Source of the DNA: Aquatica leii
Lineage: Eukaryota; Arthropoda; Insecta; Coleoptera; Lampyridae
Direction: 5' to 3'
NCBI GenBank assembly: GCA_035610365.1
Contig: CM069434.1
Location: 96,274,806-96,338,805 of the forward strand
Length of the DNA stretch: 64,000 bases
Shown: one piece after another, positions 10,988-22,715 of the stretch
How the letters are laid out: each line of letters starts with the position of its first letter
Position numbering within the stretch: the first letter of the stretch is position 1
Position numbers and translations under genes: made by a program
The notes under the pieces: generated by a model
Told to the model about the DNA's origin: nothing
Databases searched by the model: none
The model's input: the letters and a program-made list of their open reading frames with translations, nothing else

Positions 10988-11062
10988 TGGCAACCACGGG
11001 ATTTGAACCCGGGCCCTAGGTGTAATAGAAAACCTTTGGATACTACACCACGGCGGATTGCT
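10988..11062 (-). tRNA. tRNA-like sequence, probable pseudogene or SINE head
   Basis: The minus strand has a perfect internal promoter B box (GGTTCAAATCC) and an A-box-like TGGTGTAGTATCC, 75 nt overall. The ends (AGCAATC at the 5' side, GGTTGCC then A at the 3' side) can pair at six of seven positions as an acceptor stem. A T arm forms with one mismatch. The anticodon stem is poor: AGGT/ACCT leaves a 10-nt loop, so no anticodon can be assigned. The GGTGTA/TACACC pair offers a competing hairpin. I favour a tRNA pseudogene or a tRNA-derived SINE fragment over a working tRNA. Confidence 0.45.
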
Positions 11063-13350
11063 TGTAAATTATGCTTAGTTAAAGTATCACATTCGTACGT
11101 TTTTAATGGTTGAAATTTCAATAAGCAAAACATACTTTTTTATACAAAACAAATAAATAAAATATTATTTATTTTGTACTGTTTTAAAAAACAAAATCTG
11201 CTATGTATGCATACATGTAACTGGAAATCAACAAAGTTTTTTTTAAAGCAAATAAGATAAATTTATAAGTATGTAAGAATTATTCGTACATAATAAGTAT
11301 TGTTATTAGGAAAAGAAACTAAGCAAGAAAAATTCGTGTTCAAAGATCAAATGGAGTTGTTTCACGAATTTGATTTACGTATCTTAAAAACGACCATTTA
11401 GGTATTTCATTAAATGTGTATCGTACTCAAGAAGATTTTAACCTCAGACGAAAGCTATCAACCACGAAGATTTTATTTTAGAAAATTAATTACAGGTTTT
11501 AAAAACATTAAAAAATATTTGCTTATTGTAATATTCAACATGTAATTGCACACGTGTGTTACCACAAAATGTTTTTAAAATGTTTAAAAGATAACTCAAA
11601 AAACCGTTTTTGATAAATTGCACAATTTACGTTTCATAAAATTCAAAACATAAATATTGGAGTGTTATCTATTTTATGTTCTAATAAAATTAAATCAATT
11701 TGTTTCATATCATAAATGTTTTTGCAACAAGTTATGAAAATAATTTTCTATTGTAAGTTTTTTACACTGCAAACGCGTTATTGATTTGTTTTGAGTGGCT
11801 TTGTTCTATTAGGTAAAGTTTTCATGTTTTCAATTCTTATATGTTTTCTAATAACATTTTTTGATTTATACTTTTTTAATGCAAACTTCATCGGCTAATG
11901 TTACTTTGTTTTGAAAACTAAAAAGCCAATGTCAGCTGTTTAAAACAAATTGAAAATAAACATGTTTAAAATATAATTGCTGTAATTAAGACACAGATTT
12001 ATGCTGGAGTTGACAGAAGCAAAGATATTCCTGCAAGAAAATTATTTTCTGGTGAATTTTCTAAACCCATATGTGAACCCCACGATGTTCATATTTCAGT
12101 TTAAAGATTATTACTTACGGAACTGCATCTTTTATTACATAAGGGTTTGGACCCACGCAGTCTTTTTTCTATAATTTAATGCATTATGTATACAATTTGT
12201 AAAATATTTTTTGTGTATAATATGATTAGGAAATTAATGTTTTTGGTTTTAATAAAATTTGTTGTTTTTATAAACTTTAACATTAAACTAAATCATCTAT
12301 AAAAAAAATAATATCTGATAGTCGCATCGATAAAAAATAAATGTTCCAATTGTAAGAAACTAATTTTATTATTAAGTATTGCCTTTACTTACTCATCCAT
12401 AAAAAAACTACGTGTAAATTTATTCACAAAAAAGAAATGTTACGCGTGTTGTTGTAACAACTATTGTACTCATCATATTGTTCTCATGTTGAGGAAGACT
12501 CTAACATTGCAATGCTTCCCGACGATCTTAATAAGGTCAAGTATAAACAACCATGTTTATAATTGCTGTCGTTGTTAGCATTTTTTAACACCAAATCTCA
12601 AAGTCAAAACATCCGAAATTAAAACGATTTTCGTCCTTGATATTTTTATACTTCTGCAAATAAAGTTTGAATTCATTTCCCACTGGTCAATAATTAATAT
12701 GTAAATTACAACATACCAAATCGATATTTTATTGACATTGTAAAAGAAATGTTATAGCATCATACATAAATTATGCAGATTAAAATATTAGAAAAATGTA
12801 AATTTTAAATATAGATGGTGCACTTTCTAAATATTTTTTAGTACCAGGTTCAATTCCATAACAGACAAGTTGCGTTGTTTCCGCTCTTTATAGAAGGTTA
12901 CTGGGTTGAGCCAGATTTATTTTTGAACACTTTTTCTATCGTATATTATATTAAAAAAATTATGCAAGATAATCTATTTTTAAACAACAATCTATAAATA
13001 AATATTTCACATGTAATATGGTATTAGCATATTATACGTATAGTATCAAGTTTCAATGATACAATTCAAAGATATGCGCCTAAATATTTCAAAATGATTT
13101 TATAAACATATAAAAAACGTTTAATTTTTGCTTTATTATAAGACTACATTACAAAAACAAAACTTAAAATACAATTTTCACACAGTTATAGTTAATTGAT
13201 TTTTACAATAAGAAATCAAAACATAATTTGTTCATTGACGTACTGAATTTATAATTTATTATATGCGAATGCAGATTTCAATGATTGATAAAATATTCTT
13301 TCTTCTTCTTTTAAAATTTCTATTTATTTGATTATACTTTTTTAGGGTTG
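11063..13350. other. Gene-free AT-rich stretch
   Basis: About 2.3 kb with no open frame above 60 codons and no protein or RNA signature that I recognise. Confidence 0.5.
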
Positions 13351-13354
13351 TCGA

Positions 13355-13435
13355 TGTCGCCTATAATGTTAACGTATTGTTTACGTGTTACAAACGTAAA
13401 AAACACTATTTAAAAAACAAGTGATAATTTTAAAG
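13355..13435 (+). repeat. Direct repeat, left copy, beside the Tc1 composite
   Basis: The stretch with TTAACGTATT, TACGTGTT and TAAAAAACAC is repeated in the same orientation at about 22640-22715, outside the right end of the composite. The copies differ by substitutions and short gaps. Confidence 0.6.
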
Positions 13436-13444
13436 TATTATGTA

Positions 13445-14290
13445 CACTCGCCTTCAACCAAAATGACCGCTTAAGATCGCACCTATTCACATTCTAATAA
13501 TGTAGTGTTTCTCATTAGAGGTTTGAAGCAAATAAAGCATTGTAATTTTATTACCTACATAGTTCAACAAAATAATAAAAATCTAAGCTTAGTGATCTGT
13601 AAATAATAATAAGTACGGTACGTCAGATTGGCATTTATTTCAAATTTTAAATGTATCTAAATGCATTTTTAGAGAATTGATATCTTATACAAGCTAATAA
13701 TTCTAAAATTTATATCAAATATTTATATAAAGTATTGCCTCCACTAATGCTACTATCACTAATGTTATAATAATTGCATAATTAATATCATCATTTTAAT
13801 ATTGGTCTGATTATTAAAAAAAATTTTTGGCTGTGCTAATGTATTTTATAGCAAAATACTTCAATATGAATACTGTAAAAATACTTCAAATAGTCAATTA
13901 AATAAAAAACCATATCGTACTGTTCTTTTGTGCAAAACGACCTTCAGATTCTAAAATTAATATTATTTACATTTTTCGTAAAATAACGATTACTTTATCA
14001 TGTTTGTAGTAATATCGACTCATTTAAATCATTGTTTCAACCAAACCACATTTATTTAAATATAGTATATACATATTTTATAAAAATACGTTTATGATAT
14101 AAATAAAATACTCAAACTAATTAATATTTTGTATATACACCGTTATTTTCCAAACATTTTGTTAACCTGTTCGGCATCGAGTTAATTAATTTTTCGCAGA
14201 AATTCAATCCTCGGAAACGTTCCAATACTTTATTTGCAGTTTGCACTATATTATTTAAGTTTCTAGCTGGAATGTCAAGGCGATTGTTGG
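13445..14290. repeat. Left inverted arm of the Tc1 composite
   Basis: Non-coding arm 13445-14120, followed by the transposase tail. It pairs with 20640-22565 in inverted order. Shared blocks include AAATGACCG, TATTCACATTCTAAT, ACCTTCAGATTCTAAA and AACCTGTTC. Confidence 0.8.
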
Positions 14291-15371
14291 TCCAAGCTGC
14301 CCACATGTTCTCGGTGGGGTTTAAATCGGGAGATTTCGCTGGCCATTCTAAAGAAATTACGTCGTTTCTGTCCTCAAACCATTCATTTACGATTCTGCTT
14401 TTATGAATTGGCGAATTGTCTTGGACAATAACAACTTCTTCCAATTCTTCTTCTGGATAAAGTGTTTGCACACTTGGCACCAAAATTTCGTCTAGCACTC
14501 GAACGTAACTTTCAGACGTAAATCGTGATGGAGAAACTAAAACCAATTCACCCGGCCCAGCTTTTGAAATCCACCCCCAAAATCCACCAGAAATTCTTCC
14601 ATTTCGTCGATTTCTACGAACATGTTCGGTACTAAGTCTTGTATTTCGTGGTCGCCAAAGTGTCATAGACGACTCTTGTGCCGGTGAAAATACCTTTCCG
14701 TCCGTACAAATCACCGTACTCCAATCTCTGTACAAATTATTTTGACAGAATCAAATTCTTGCTTGAGCATGCCTTTCTGTTAATTCAGGTTTTGTAGCAG
14801 ACTTACTTGCAAATAATCCCGCGTCGTTTAATCTGCGTCGTATCGTTGAAGCGCTGCAGATTAAATGAACTTCTTCTCGAATTCGCGGAACATTTGTAAA
14901 AAACACACCTAAGAATATTTGCATCTTCTTCTATAGTAGTTGCTCTATTTATTCCTTTTGGTTTTGTTATAAGAGAAACTTGGCGCACCTGTATATGTAC
15001 TTAGTTAAGTAATTTAGTTTAACCAAATGATTCAATTATTTTAGTAAATTACGTTTTCTTAAAATAAATAAGTTATTTTTTTTAACAAAAATACTTTTAT
15101 TAAAGTTCAAAATGTGTTTCTTTTCCACTTAAAATATTTTTTTAATTTTTTTCTGAACTCTGATTGTTTATTACCAACAAATTTTTTAAGAAAGAAACTC
15201 AAACACCACAATTTTTTTAAAACATTGATGATGTCAATTTTGGATTGTAATATATACCGATAATCCATTTTGTAAAGCAATTTCATGTTGAGGAATTCCA
15301 TTAGCGGCCATTCGAGTAATTGAAATTCTTGTTTCTACACTGGAATCTCTCTGCCCACAACCTCTACCCAT
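14121..15371 (-). pseudogene. Tc1 family transposase, disrupted in the N-terminal half
   Basis: The start is ATG at 15371 (MGRGCGQRDSSVETRISITR), a typical Tc1 opening before the first helix-turn-helix. About 15250-15000 is AT-rich, out of frame and longer than the family expects, so it is probably an insertion. The frame recovers at REEVHLICSASTIRRRLNDA (about 14885-14825). The last 204 residues are open. The catalytic residues are D in STVICTDGKVF, D in VVIVQDNSPIH and E in SPDLNPTENMW, with 35 residues by my count between the second D and the E. The tail RFRGLNFCEKLINSMPNRLT is repeated in the right arm. It would cut and join element ends at TA sites; this copy is broken. Confidence 0.85.
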
Positions 15372-15416
15372 GTTTGATTATTTTTAACAATGAATTACTT
15401 ATACTAATCTTAACTA

Positions 15417-18336
15417 GGGTAGAGGCACCACTTATTGCCACTTTAAGAACTTTTTAATTATTATTGCACTGAGAAAAATATTGAAATGGAAAAACATCTT
15501 TTTTCTTAATGTCACTTTATGCTTCAAAATCCGCTCTTTTAGAAAATCAATTGATATTAAAGATTAAATATAATTTAAAAATATTACAACGCTTTATATT
15601 TTGAACCATGAAATTCCCTACTTTTGGCCATCTGTTTCTACATTTAGCCATATATTTTCTCTACTTTTGGCCATTTAAAAATTATTAAAAGTATAGGTAC
15701 AAGCCTACGTATTTATTGAAATACAAAGCTGTAGATGAAACAAAAATAAATTTCTGGTACAAATAGGTAAGTAATATAAGAGAAAAGTTTATAAACTACG
15801 TTTGTTACATTATTAAACTATTTCTGTTCAGAAATGTCTACTTGACCTGGAAAAATTGTCTTGCACTTTCTCCCCTTGTCTTCAAAAGTGGGCTCGGGTA
15901 GTTTCCCTAAAATATCGCATTGATTTATGGTAGAAATGTCATTTTCTATAGGATAAAAAACAGTCTTCTCATCATTGGCAGTCTTATAACATTGTATTTC
16001 ATATACATATCTATACGTTGTCGTCGATCTTTTACCAGTTAGCTTGAATCTTTCAAGTACAAAATCTCCCAAATTGAGATCTTTGGGTTTGAAGATTTCA
16101 ATGTCTTCTTGTTCAAATACCGTGAAGTCAATATCGTCTCTACTGCTACCACTTTCCACCCAGTCTTCAAGGTCCTGTGAGGAAGAGCTTGAATCCATGT
16201 CTTGTTTTTGATGTTTTGTTGGTTTCTGTGTAAGTTTTTCGCCTTTTTTTTAGCCATCATCTGTTTCTTACTCTTTCGAGCCTGTTTCCTTTCTTGCTTT
16301 TCTCGTTCCTTCTCCATTTTGAGCCTCTCGCATTCTTCGTGATACTTCACCCATTTATCAGATGTAATAACACTTGGTGTGAATTCTTTTTTTCTCTTCT
16401 TCTTTAAGTCAGTATTATTTTCTTTAGGATAAGGAAGTACATTATAAAATACTTTTGAACATATTGTTTTTTGAGCGAAGCAAATATTACGTGTTACTTG
16501 TTCTACCCTATCTGTACGACATGTAGTAGCCAATGCAGTATTACTATCATTTGATGTGGCCGGAACTTCTTTCGGTTTATTAACTGGGAGCATATCAGTT
16601 AAAATGCTAGCATCTAGAGGAGATACTGGAGGGGTTTGGAGATCATTTTCAAGTGCAGGATCCTCGGTCACTAACTTTGGTAGGCCTTCTACATCACTTG
16701 CAATTTGATGCCAAACATTGTACAAACTCTTATCCTCAGTATTACCTTCCCATTCGTAGTTTCGTCTTTTTGTTTGCTTGAATTTATCTAGCAAAACCAC
16801 ATCAATCTTTGATTCTAGGTACTTCAAACAATCTGCAGTTGCTGCGTCAATATCTCGGCTTTGGTATGTTTCGGGTTTCCTCAGAATAATTTTACTTTAA
16901 CCCACATTATTTGATGAAAAAGGATAAAGGCCTGTTGCTCTAAATTCTGATGTCATTTTTGGATCTTCAATCAACTGAGACAGTATCATGGGCAAATTTA
17001 ATTTGGTGATCTCTTGACTATTGTTCTCTATCTTATATTTTCGCACAATATTCCTCCACTTTTCTTTAAAGCCGCAAACACAGCGACATCCAACGGTTGA
17101 AGGATGTGAGTACCATTAGGGACCAGTGCTATTAATATTACTTTATTTTCTCTGCAGAACTTACTTAAATGGAGAGTCAGATGAGATGCGTGTCCATCTA
17201 AAAAGATGATAACGGGTAACTCGATTTGAGACTCCTTAAGGTATGGTACAAAGACGTTGGAGAAGTATTCGTAGAAACATTCTGCAGTCATCCAGCCTTT
17301 TTCACTTTTGCCAATCCCCCAACCCTTAGGAGCTGCTTTAGACACAGCAGATGAAATCCGGTCATATTTAAACATTGTTAACGGAGGAACGAATTTTCCT
17401 GCTGCATTAACTGTGAACAGTGTTGTTACATTTTCCTTGTCTGATGATAGTCGTTCATTGTAGACATGTTTTCTTCGTAATCCAATAACAGTACCACTTG
17501 TTGGAGCTAAACAGAAACATGTTTCATCCATATTAAAAATCCTGTGTAGATTTTTTAATATACTGGTGGCATTAATTTCGCTTAAACTTGAACTTGAATC
17601 TCGTCAAATCACTTGCGGATTTTCTCTTCAATTACTGCACCTCTTCCACTGTGAATTTATTCGGCTTTCTTTTGGGAAAGTTGTTTATGGCGATTAAGGA
17701 AGCTGTAATACCATTTTTTTCCCGGACGATCGTTGACGAAAGGAGTTTTAATATTTGCTTCTCGTACCAATTTTTGTACTGAAGTCAGTAACCCGTGTTT
17801 ATCAATTGGAAATCCCATTTTTGCACAAGCAAGTATCCATTCAACCAACTGGTTTTCAGTATCCTTTCCCAAGTGAGACTCGAATCCGCAGTGCCTTGAA
17901 TCTCTTGGAGACTTTCCTGATACTTTATTACGCAAAGTAGTTCTTGGTATATCAAATTCACGACTTGCTTTGGCAACAGCCATTCCGTCAGAAGTGGCAT
18001 TTAAAGCAAGATTAAGTTTTGTAGAAAAATACTGAAATTTTGCCTTCCCCAGCTTTTCTATTCGTCCGGTATGGGTTTTATTCATGATTTAAGATCACTT
18101 TCTTAACAAAAGTCGTTATTTTTCTTAACACATGCAAGACACTACTACTCGAACTGCTGCAATAAAGCTGAAATGCAGCTTAGATAAATTTCTGTCACTG
18201 TACCGACTTTATATTGACTAAAATGACATTTTAGCAGCTACAAGGTCATTGGTAGATAGGCACCATGTTTATTATTCAACCAATTATAGTAGAGTGGCCA
18301 TAAGCAGGGTAATGGCCATAAGTGGTGCCTCTACCC
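15417..18336 (-). mobile_element. Pogo-like DNA transposon with both ends and TA duplication
   Basis: The left end reads GGGTAGAGGCACCACTTAT from 15417. The right end is its exact inverse for these 19 bases, ending at 18336. TA flanks both ends (15415-15416 and 18337-18338). Total 2.92 kb. Subterminal repeats of a TGGCCAT motif occur at about 15628-15672 and at 18295-18320. It is inserted just upstream of the Tc1 transposase start and encodes a minus-strand DDE_1 transposase. Confidence 0.9.
15818..18085 (-). pseudogene. Pogo-like transposase (HTH_psq, CENP-B HTH, DDE_1), frameshifted
   Basis: The start at 18085 reads MNKTHTGRIEKLGKAKFQYF. A pipsqueak-type helix-turn-helix follows (AVAKASREFDIPRTTLRNKV), then a CENP-B-like HTH (FPIDKHGLLTSVQKLV ... 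KKWYYSFLNRHKQLS). After frame changes near 17660 and 17540 the DDE_1 domain begins at MDETCFC (first Asp, about 17531). It continues with IIFLDGHASHLTL (second Asp) and THILQPLDVAVF (third Asp, 35 residues later by my count). Another break near 17030-16860 precedes a lysine-rich segment and a C-terminal NLGDFVLERF...YRYVYEIQ domain ending at 15818. Roughly 740 residues if whole. The ends are intact but this copy cannot express one continuous protein. Confidence 0.88.
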
Positions 18337-18338
18337 TA

Positions 18339-19925
18339 TATTCATTTTATAATAACAACTAAAATTATTTGCTGATCAATGTCTACTTGAAATAAACTAG
18401 TATACTAAATTACGCTCTAGTAAATACTAAATTATTGACTATTGTCAGAACTCTTAACTTGAATTCCAAATATTACTTATTGAACAATTAATGATCTTTG
18501 TTGCAAACTTGTTATTGGTAGAGGTGCATTCACACATGCTTGTAATTACTGCACTATTTTTAACTAAATACTTCGGAATTTACGCTTCCTTTGTCATCAC
18601 AGGAAATAATTTTCCTTTAGAAAATTTTTCAGAACTTAGATAATGATTAAGGTCAAAGTTGGACTTTCAAAAGATGTTAGTTTCCAGTTGTTGATAGATA
18701 ACTTCAATATTTGATGATATCGCAAAATAAATTGATTGTCTTTGGGTTTCCAAGTTTAATGATTTTCATTGCATTAGACTCACGACACAAATGCAAAGAT
18801 TTTATTTTGTTTGGTTTTGCGTTTTTGAGTCGGATTGTATAATAGTTACCTTTATTTCGAGATTTAGCATTTCCTAATAGATTATAACTAACACTTATAT
18901 GGTTCTCTCTTATTTTATTTTCACTGAAAAGAAAAATAAATTTGTTCGTTAGTTTACGTACAGGTTCTGTTCGAGTAGAATAATAAGATAGTAGTTTTAG
19001 AACAGAAACGGCGTAATTTCTTTAGATTTTAGAATGACCAACAAAATCTTTTGACTTAAACACCATTGAGAATATGTGAGTAGTTATGAGTAGGATATAG
19101 ACAAACAATCGTCTTGACATTCTGGCAGCAACAGCTTATCATAGTGTTATTTTACTAAATAGTTTTATCAGGCAGTAAAAGAGGTTAAATCAATATATGA
19201 ACACAATTTGACAATACTTAATGAATGTTGTGTGCGCTGTGCGACTGTTTAAGAGCTGACATGTATTGTAATTGTACTTCTAGCATTAGTTTTTCGAAGG
19301 CGCTCTATGACGTAATCTTGATTTATAGCCACTTTCAACTTTGAAATTGCACTATGGTTTGAAAAAAATATAAATGCGACAATAAGCGGTTTAAAAAAAC
19401 ATCTATGCAAGGTTGCAATTTGTTGTCTTTGGTTCTCACAAAAAAAGTGTTTTTGAACTTTTGCCTTTGTAATAAGCCCTTAATTCTTGTTAATTCTTAC
19501 AAAAACAGGATTTAAAATACCAGGCTCCATAGGTTTTACATAAACTTGTTATTCACTTTCAATAAAAAAAAGGGTTTGTCTAACACGGTGGTCTTCCCGT
19601 GTTTAGGCTCTTGACGCGTTACGTTCTCGCTATTTTGTTGTTATTAAAATATTAGCTTACTTGGAATTAAACTAAAGAAACCAAGACGAAAAACGCAAAC
19701 CTAAAAGTTTGATAACTTATTAAAACAATTTTCAACCATTATCTTGATAATTGTACAAAATAAAGTACTGGAACATATTAATATTGTCTTCAAAATAGTA
19801 CTCAAGAAGATGTAGAGCAATCAACTGAGATGCTGTCTTTACTTATAACCCAATTCCAAAATATATGTATTAAATAATTGAGATATTGTTAAAAACGAGG
19901 CAGTTGAATTATCAACTAAATGGAG
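18339..19925. other. No gene recognised inside the Tc1 composite
   Basis: AT-rich interior between the pogo-like element and a hAT relic. I could not align it with the Tc1 arm, so the origin of this filler is unknown. Confidence 0.4.
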
Positions 19926-19929
19926 CATT

Positions 19930-20470
19930 TTACCTTGTTTCGCCGAAAAGAGATTGCGTCTAGTAAAAAAAACCTTTGACAAACTGGATGAGCCCATTCA
20001 AATTAGTAAAGAATGTTTTAAAGTGTAAGTTTTTTAATAAAGTAATTGACATAGTATTTACTCAATTAAATATTAAATTTAAATCCGTGCGTAAAGTAAG
20101 GAGACTTTTTAAATGTTTATCGCTAGTATATCTTATCGCATCATCTGATAAAACTATTTTGGTTGATTCCAAATTGTTGAAATTGGCTTATTCTTCAGAT
20201 ATTTTTTTTAGTCTTGGACCACAATTAATAAGATTTAAAATGTGTTTTTTTATTCAATTAAGACAAATTACTTCTATACGCGAAGTTGCTGAATTACTCT
20301 TAATTCACACCCCAGTCTCTCCCAAAAGATATTTACAAAGCAGTATGTCTCAATCTCGTCTTAGCTCTTTGGCCACAATATCAATTGAAAAACCAATTGC
20401 TGGGCAACTTGATCTGTGTAAAATAATTGGCCGATTAACAGTTTTAAGATTTGTAAATGTCTTAATGTAG
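19930..20470 (+). pseudogene. hAT transposase C-terminal relic
   Basis: The plus-strand frame from about 19976 includes FFNKVIDIVFTQLNIKFKSV, the segment before the dimerisation domain in DUF4371-type hAT proteins. It ends with RYLQSSMSQSRLSSLATISI and EKPIAGQLDL, which match the hAT C-terminal dimerisation helix (normally L-R-S-S-M-S-Q-E-R-L-x-x-L-A). The usual ERSFSKLKLIKN block just before it is deleted. Upstream, RLVKKTFDKLDEPIQISKE in another frame (about 19945-20010) extends the relic. No ends were found. Confidence 0.7.
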
Positions 20471-20639
20471 TTTATAAGATAATGATGTATAATTAATTCA
20501 ATATTACTGTGTGAATATGTCATATATTTAAAAATTTTAAATCAATTGTTATTAAATAATGTTTAAAATTGAGAATAAAAAATAAAGAGTAGAAAATTTA
20601 AAACCTTATTGGAACATTTGTGAGAAAAAAAAGGAGTAG

Positions 20640-20810
20640 CACAGATCTTATTTGCTCCAGGGCGCTGTATATGTAGCTACGCCTCTAAATTTAAATAATG
20701 TAGCGCAAGTTGCAAATGAACTTTAGGAACGTTTCCGAGGATCCGACTACTGCAAAAAATTAATTAACTTGATGCTGAACAGGTTAACGACATATATACG
20801 AAATATTAAT
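20640..20810 (+). pseudogene. Tc1 transposase C-terminal tail (right copy)
   Basis: The plus strand encodes NLNNVAQVANEL, a stop, then ERFRG and KKLINLMLNRLT, matching residues near the end of the left copy (NLNNIVQTANKV, ERFRG, EKLINSMPNRLT). It is in inverted orientation relative to the left gene and starts abruptly, so only about the last 50 codons survive. Confidence 0.8.
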
Positions 20811-20855
20811 TGTAACGTTTTATGTATTAAATAAACATATTTCTCTATTTCGACA

Positions 20856-20912
20856 TGAGAATTAGCGATTCTCACACTAAAATCCGTGTAAGAATAAGCA
20901 AATTCTTACACG
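20856..20912. repeat. Two adjacent hairpins in the right arm
   Basis: TGAGAAT/ATTCTCA (stem 7, loop 5, 20856-20874) is followed by CGTGTAAGAAT/ATTCTTACACG (stem 11, loop 6, 20885-20912). Both lie in a segment not present in the left Tc1 arm. Confidence 0.7.
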
Positions 20913-21235
20913 ATTTTTGGTAATGTTAGTTTTTTCAAAGTTGGTATCTCTGCATCGTAAGTTGACGTTACACGAAAAAGAAATCAAAATTATTGGAATT
21001 TAACAATTAAAATTCAAATTTTGATGCCAAGATCAAATAAAGACGTTTTATTAATTCAGTTATTTACTTATAAAGGTGAAAAGAGATAATTTTGTATGAG
21101 ATTTTAGGTTAACACATAAATTTCAATATGTCAAAATGTAAATGTTGCCAATTCAATAAAATATAAAAGTTTACCAATGTTGTTTTAAAATTAAAATTAT
21201 ACGAAAAATTTCAAATATTGTATTAAAATAGAGAA

Positions 21236-21375
21236 AATAGTATAAAACACACGTCATAGAATACGTTTCAATCACTCGACCGCTTCATAAACTCGCCGCT
21301 GCGCGGCTCGTGTATGAAATCCGGTCTCGTGCTTGAAGCGCGTTCATTCTGTAACTTGTGTTTTAATATACTATT
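21236..21375. repeat. ~140-bp imperfect palindrome with GC-rich core
   Basis: The inner arms TTCATAAAC...GCCGC and GCGGC...GTGTATGAA are separated by TGC at about 21301. The outer arms GAATACGTTTCAATCACTCG (from 21259) and the complement of CGGTCTCGTGCTTGAAGCGC continue the pairing. Beyond them, ATAGTATAAAACACA pairs with the far side. This GC-rich island is unlike its surroundings. Confidence 0.7.
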
Positions 21376-21664
21376 CTATAATAAAACTAGTAACTAATAA
21401 GAGAAATGGTTAGGTATTAATCTAATTAAAACTTGTTTAAATTTAGTTCAGTTTAAAACGATGATTTAAATTAGTCGACATTACTACAAGAAACGATTTT
21501 TTCAGTTTATATAACGATAAAGTAAATGGTTATTTCATAAAAAATGTAAATAGTATTCACTTTAGAATCTGAAGGTCTTTTTGTGCTAAAGAACAGAATG
21601 ATATGGTTTTTTATTTAATTGATCGTTTGACGTATTTTTAATCAGTCCTCGCAATTTAACTTTT

Positions 21665-22194
21665 GATGCACGTCATTAACGTCAGTGACGTAGTTATTTA
21701 ACCATGTTGTCGGTATTATCATGTAAACTTACTGTTTTCCTACATTCTGTATATTACATTGCGAATTACGTTTTCATTAAAAATTTCTACATTCGTAACA
21801 GGTTTACTACGCTTACGTTTTTTAGGAGATCTAAGAACCTCGTTGTAGCAACCGCTGTAGATACAGCATACTGTAGAATATATATGCAGAATATATATGT
21901 ATGTATCACCACAATATAAATATGTAAAAGGACACCTCTCGCACAGCATTTACTGATATCAATGGACCACCATTATCTCGTTTAAACTCAAAATAGTACA
22001 GTTTTATATCAGAAATAATTATAGAATACAATGAGCACTTTGACGTAAAAAACACAAATTAATTTTGACAGATGCCAACAACGCTGCAACTGTAGTAAGC
22101 ACACCAAAAAAAATTCCATAAAACAATTCAGTATTTATTTAGTTTTTACTATAAATAGGGTGGCATGAATTTTACGTGATTAATGACGTGCATC
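21665..22194. mobile_element. MITE-like insertion with 15-bp terminal inverted repeats
   Basis: GATGCACGTCATTAA at 21665-21679 and its exact inverse at 22180-22194 bound 530 bp that interrupts the right Tc1 arm and has no counterpart in the left arm. No coding capacity was recognised and no clear target duplication was found, so the superfamily is unknown. Confidence 0.6.
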
Positions 22195-22639
22195 GACAGT
22201 TACATTGCAAAGACTATATTAAAATGATTTAATTAATTATGCATAGTAATTGCAAATATGTGTACACCAGTAATGATAGTAGTATTAGTAGAAGCAACAT
22301 TCTATATAAATATCTGATATAAGCAAAAACTCTAGAATTAGCAGCTTGCATAAGGTATACATTCTCTAAAATACACTTTTTAAATATTAAATACATTTAA
22401 AGTTTTATAATAAACACCAATCTGGTATTTCTATTATTTCTGTAGCTAGACAGGTAATAAAATTACAATGGTTTATCTGCTTTAAGCTTCTAATGGAAAA
22501 CACCCCATACCATTAGAATGTGAATAGGTCCGATCTTAAACGGTCATTTTGGTTGAAGGCGATTGTACGTTTGATTGACATTTAGTTTTTGCGTTTGTCT
22601 TAATGTATTATTAAATTTCGTTATTCGTCAATATTGAGT

Positions 22640-22715
22640 TATATTTTAACGTATTATATACGTGTTGTTAAACCTAAAAAACACCTATTGAAAAAACTGT
22701 GATATAAAGTTTAAT
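22640..22715 (+). repeat. Direct repeat, right copy, beside the Tc1 composite
   Basis: Same-orientation partner of 13355-13435. It lies about 75 bp outside the right terminus, whereas the left copy almost touches the left terminus, so it is not a simple target-site duplication. Confidence 0.6.

Larger units (their letters stand above)
13445..22565. mobile_element. Composite with long Tc1 inverted arms, TA-flanked
   Basis: The left end TA-CACTCGCCTTCAACC (TA at 13443-13444) and the reverse complement of the right end, TA-CAATCGCCTTCAACC (TA at 22566-22567), match. Similarity continues inward for about 680 bp of non-coding sequence and on into the 3' end of the Tc1 transposase reading frame in both arms. 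It therefore looks like two Tc1 copies facing each other, with a nearly full gene in the left copy and only its tail in the right. Inside are a pogo-like element, a hAT relic, three hairpins and a MITE, making 9.1 kb in total. Confidence 0.75.
20640..22565. repeat. Right inverted arm of the Tc1 composite, with insertions
   Basis: Inverted copy of the left arm, enlarged by two segments absent from the left: about 20840-21420 (with hairpins) and the 21665-22194 MITE. Outside these, matching is continuous from the terminus to the transposase tail. Confidence 0.8.

Noticed and set aside
14121..15371. Functional Tc1 transposase
   Set aside because: Catalytic residues remain but about 15250-15000 is out of frame and AT-rich, so no full protein can be read.
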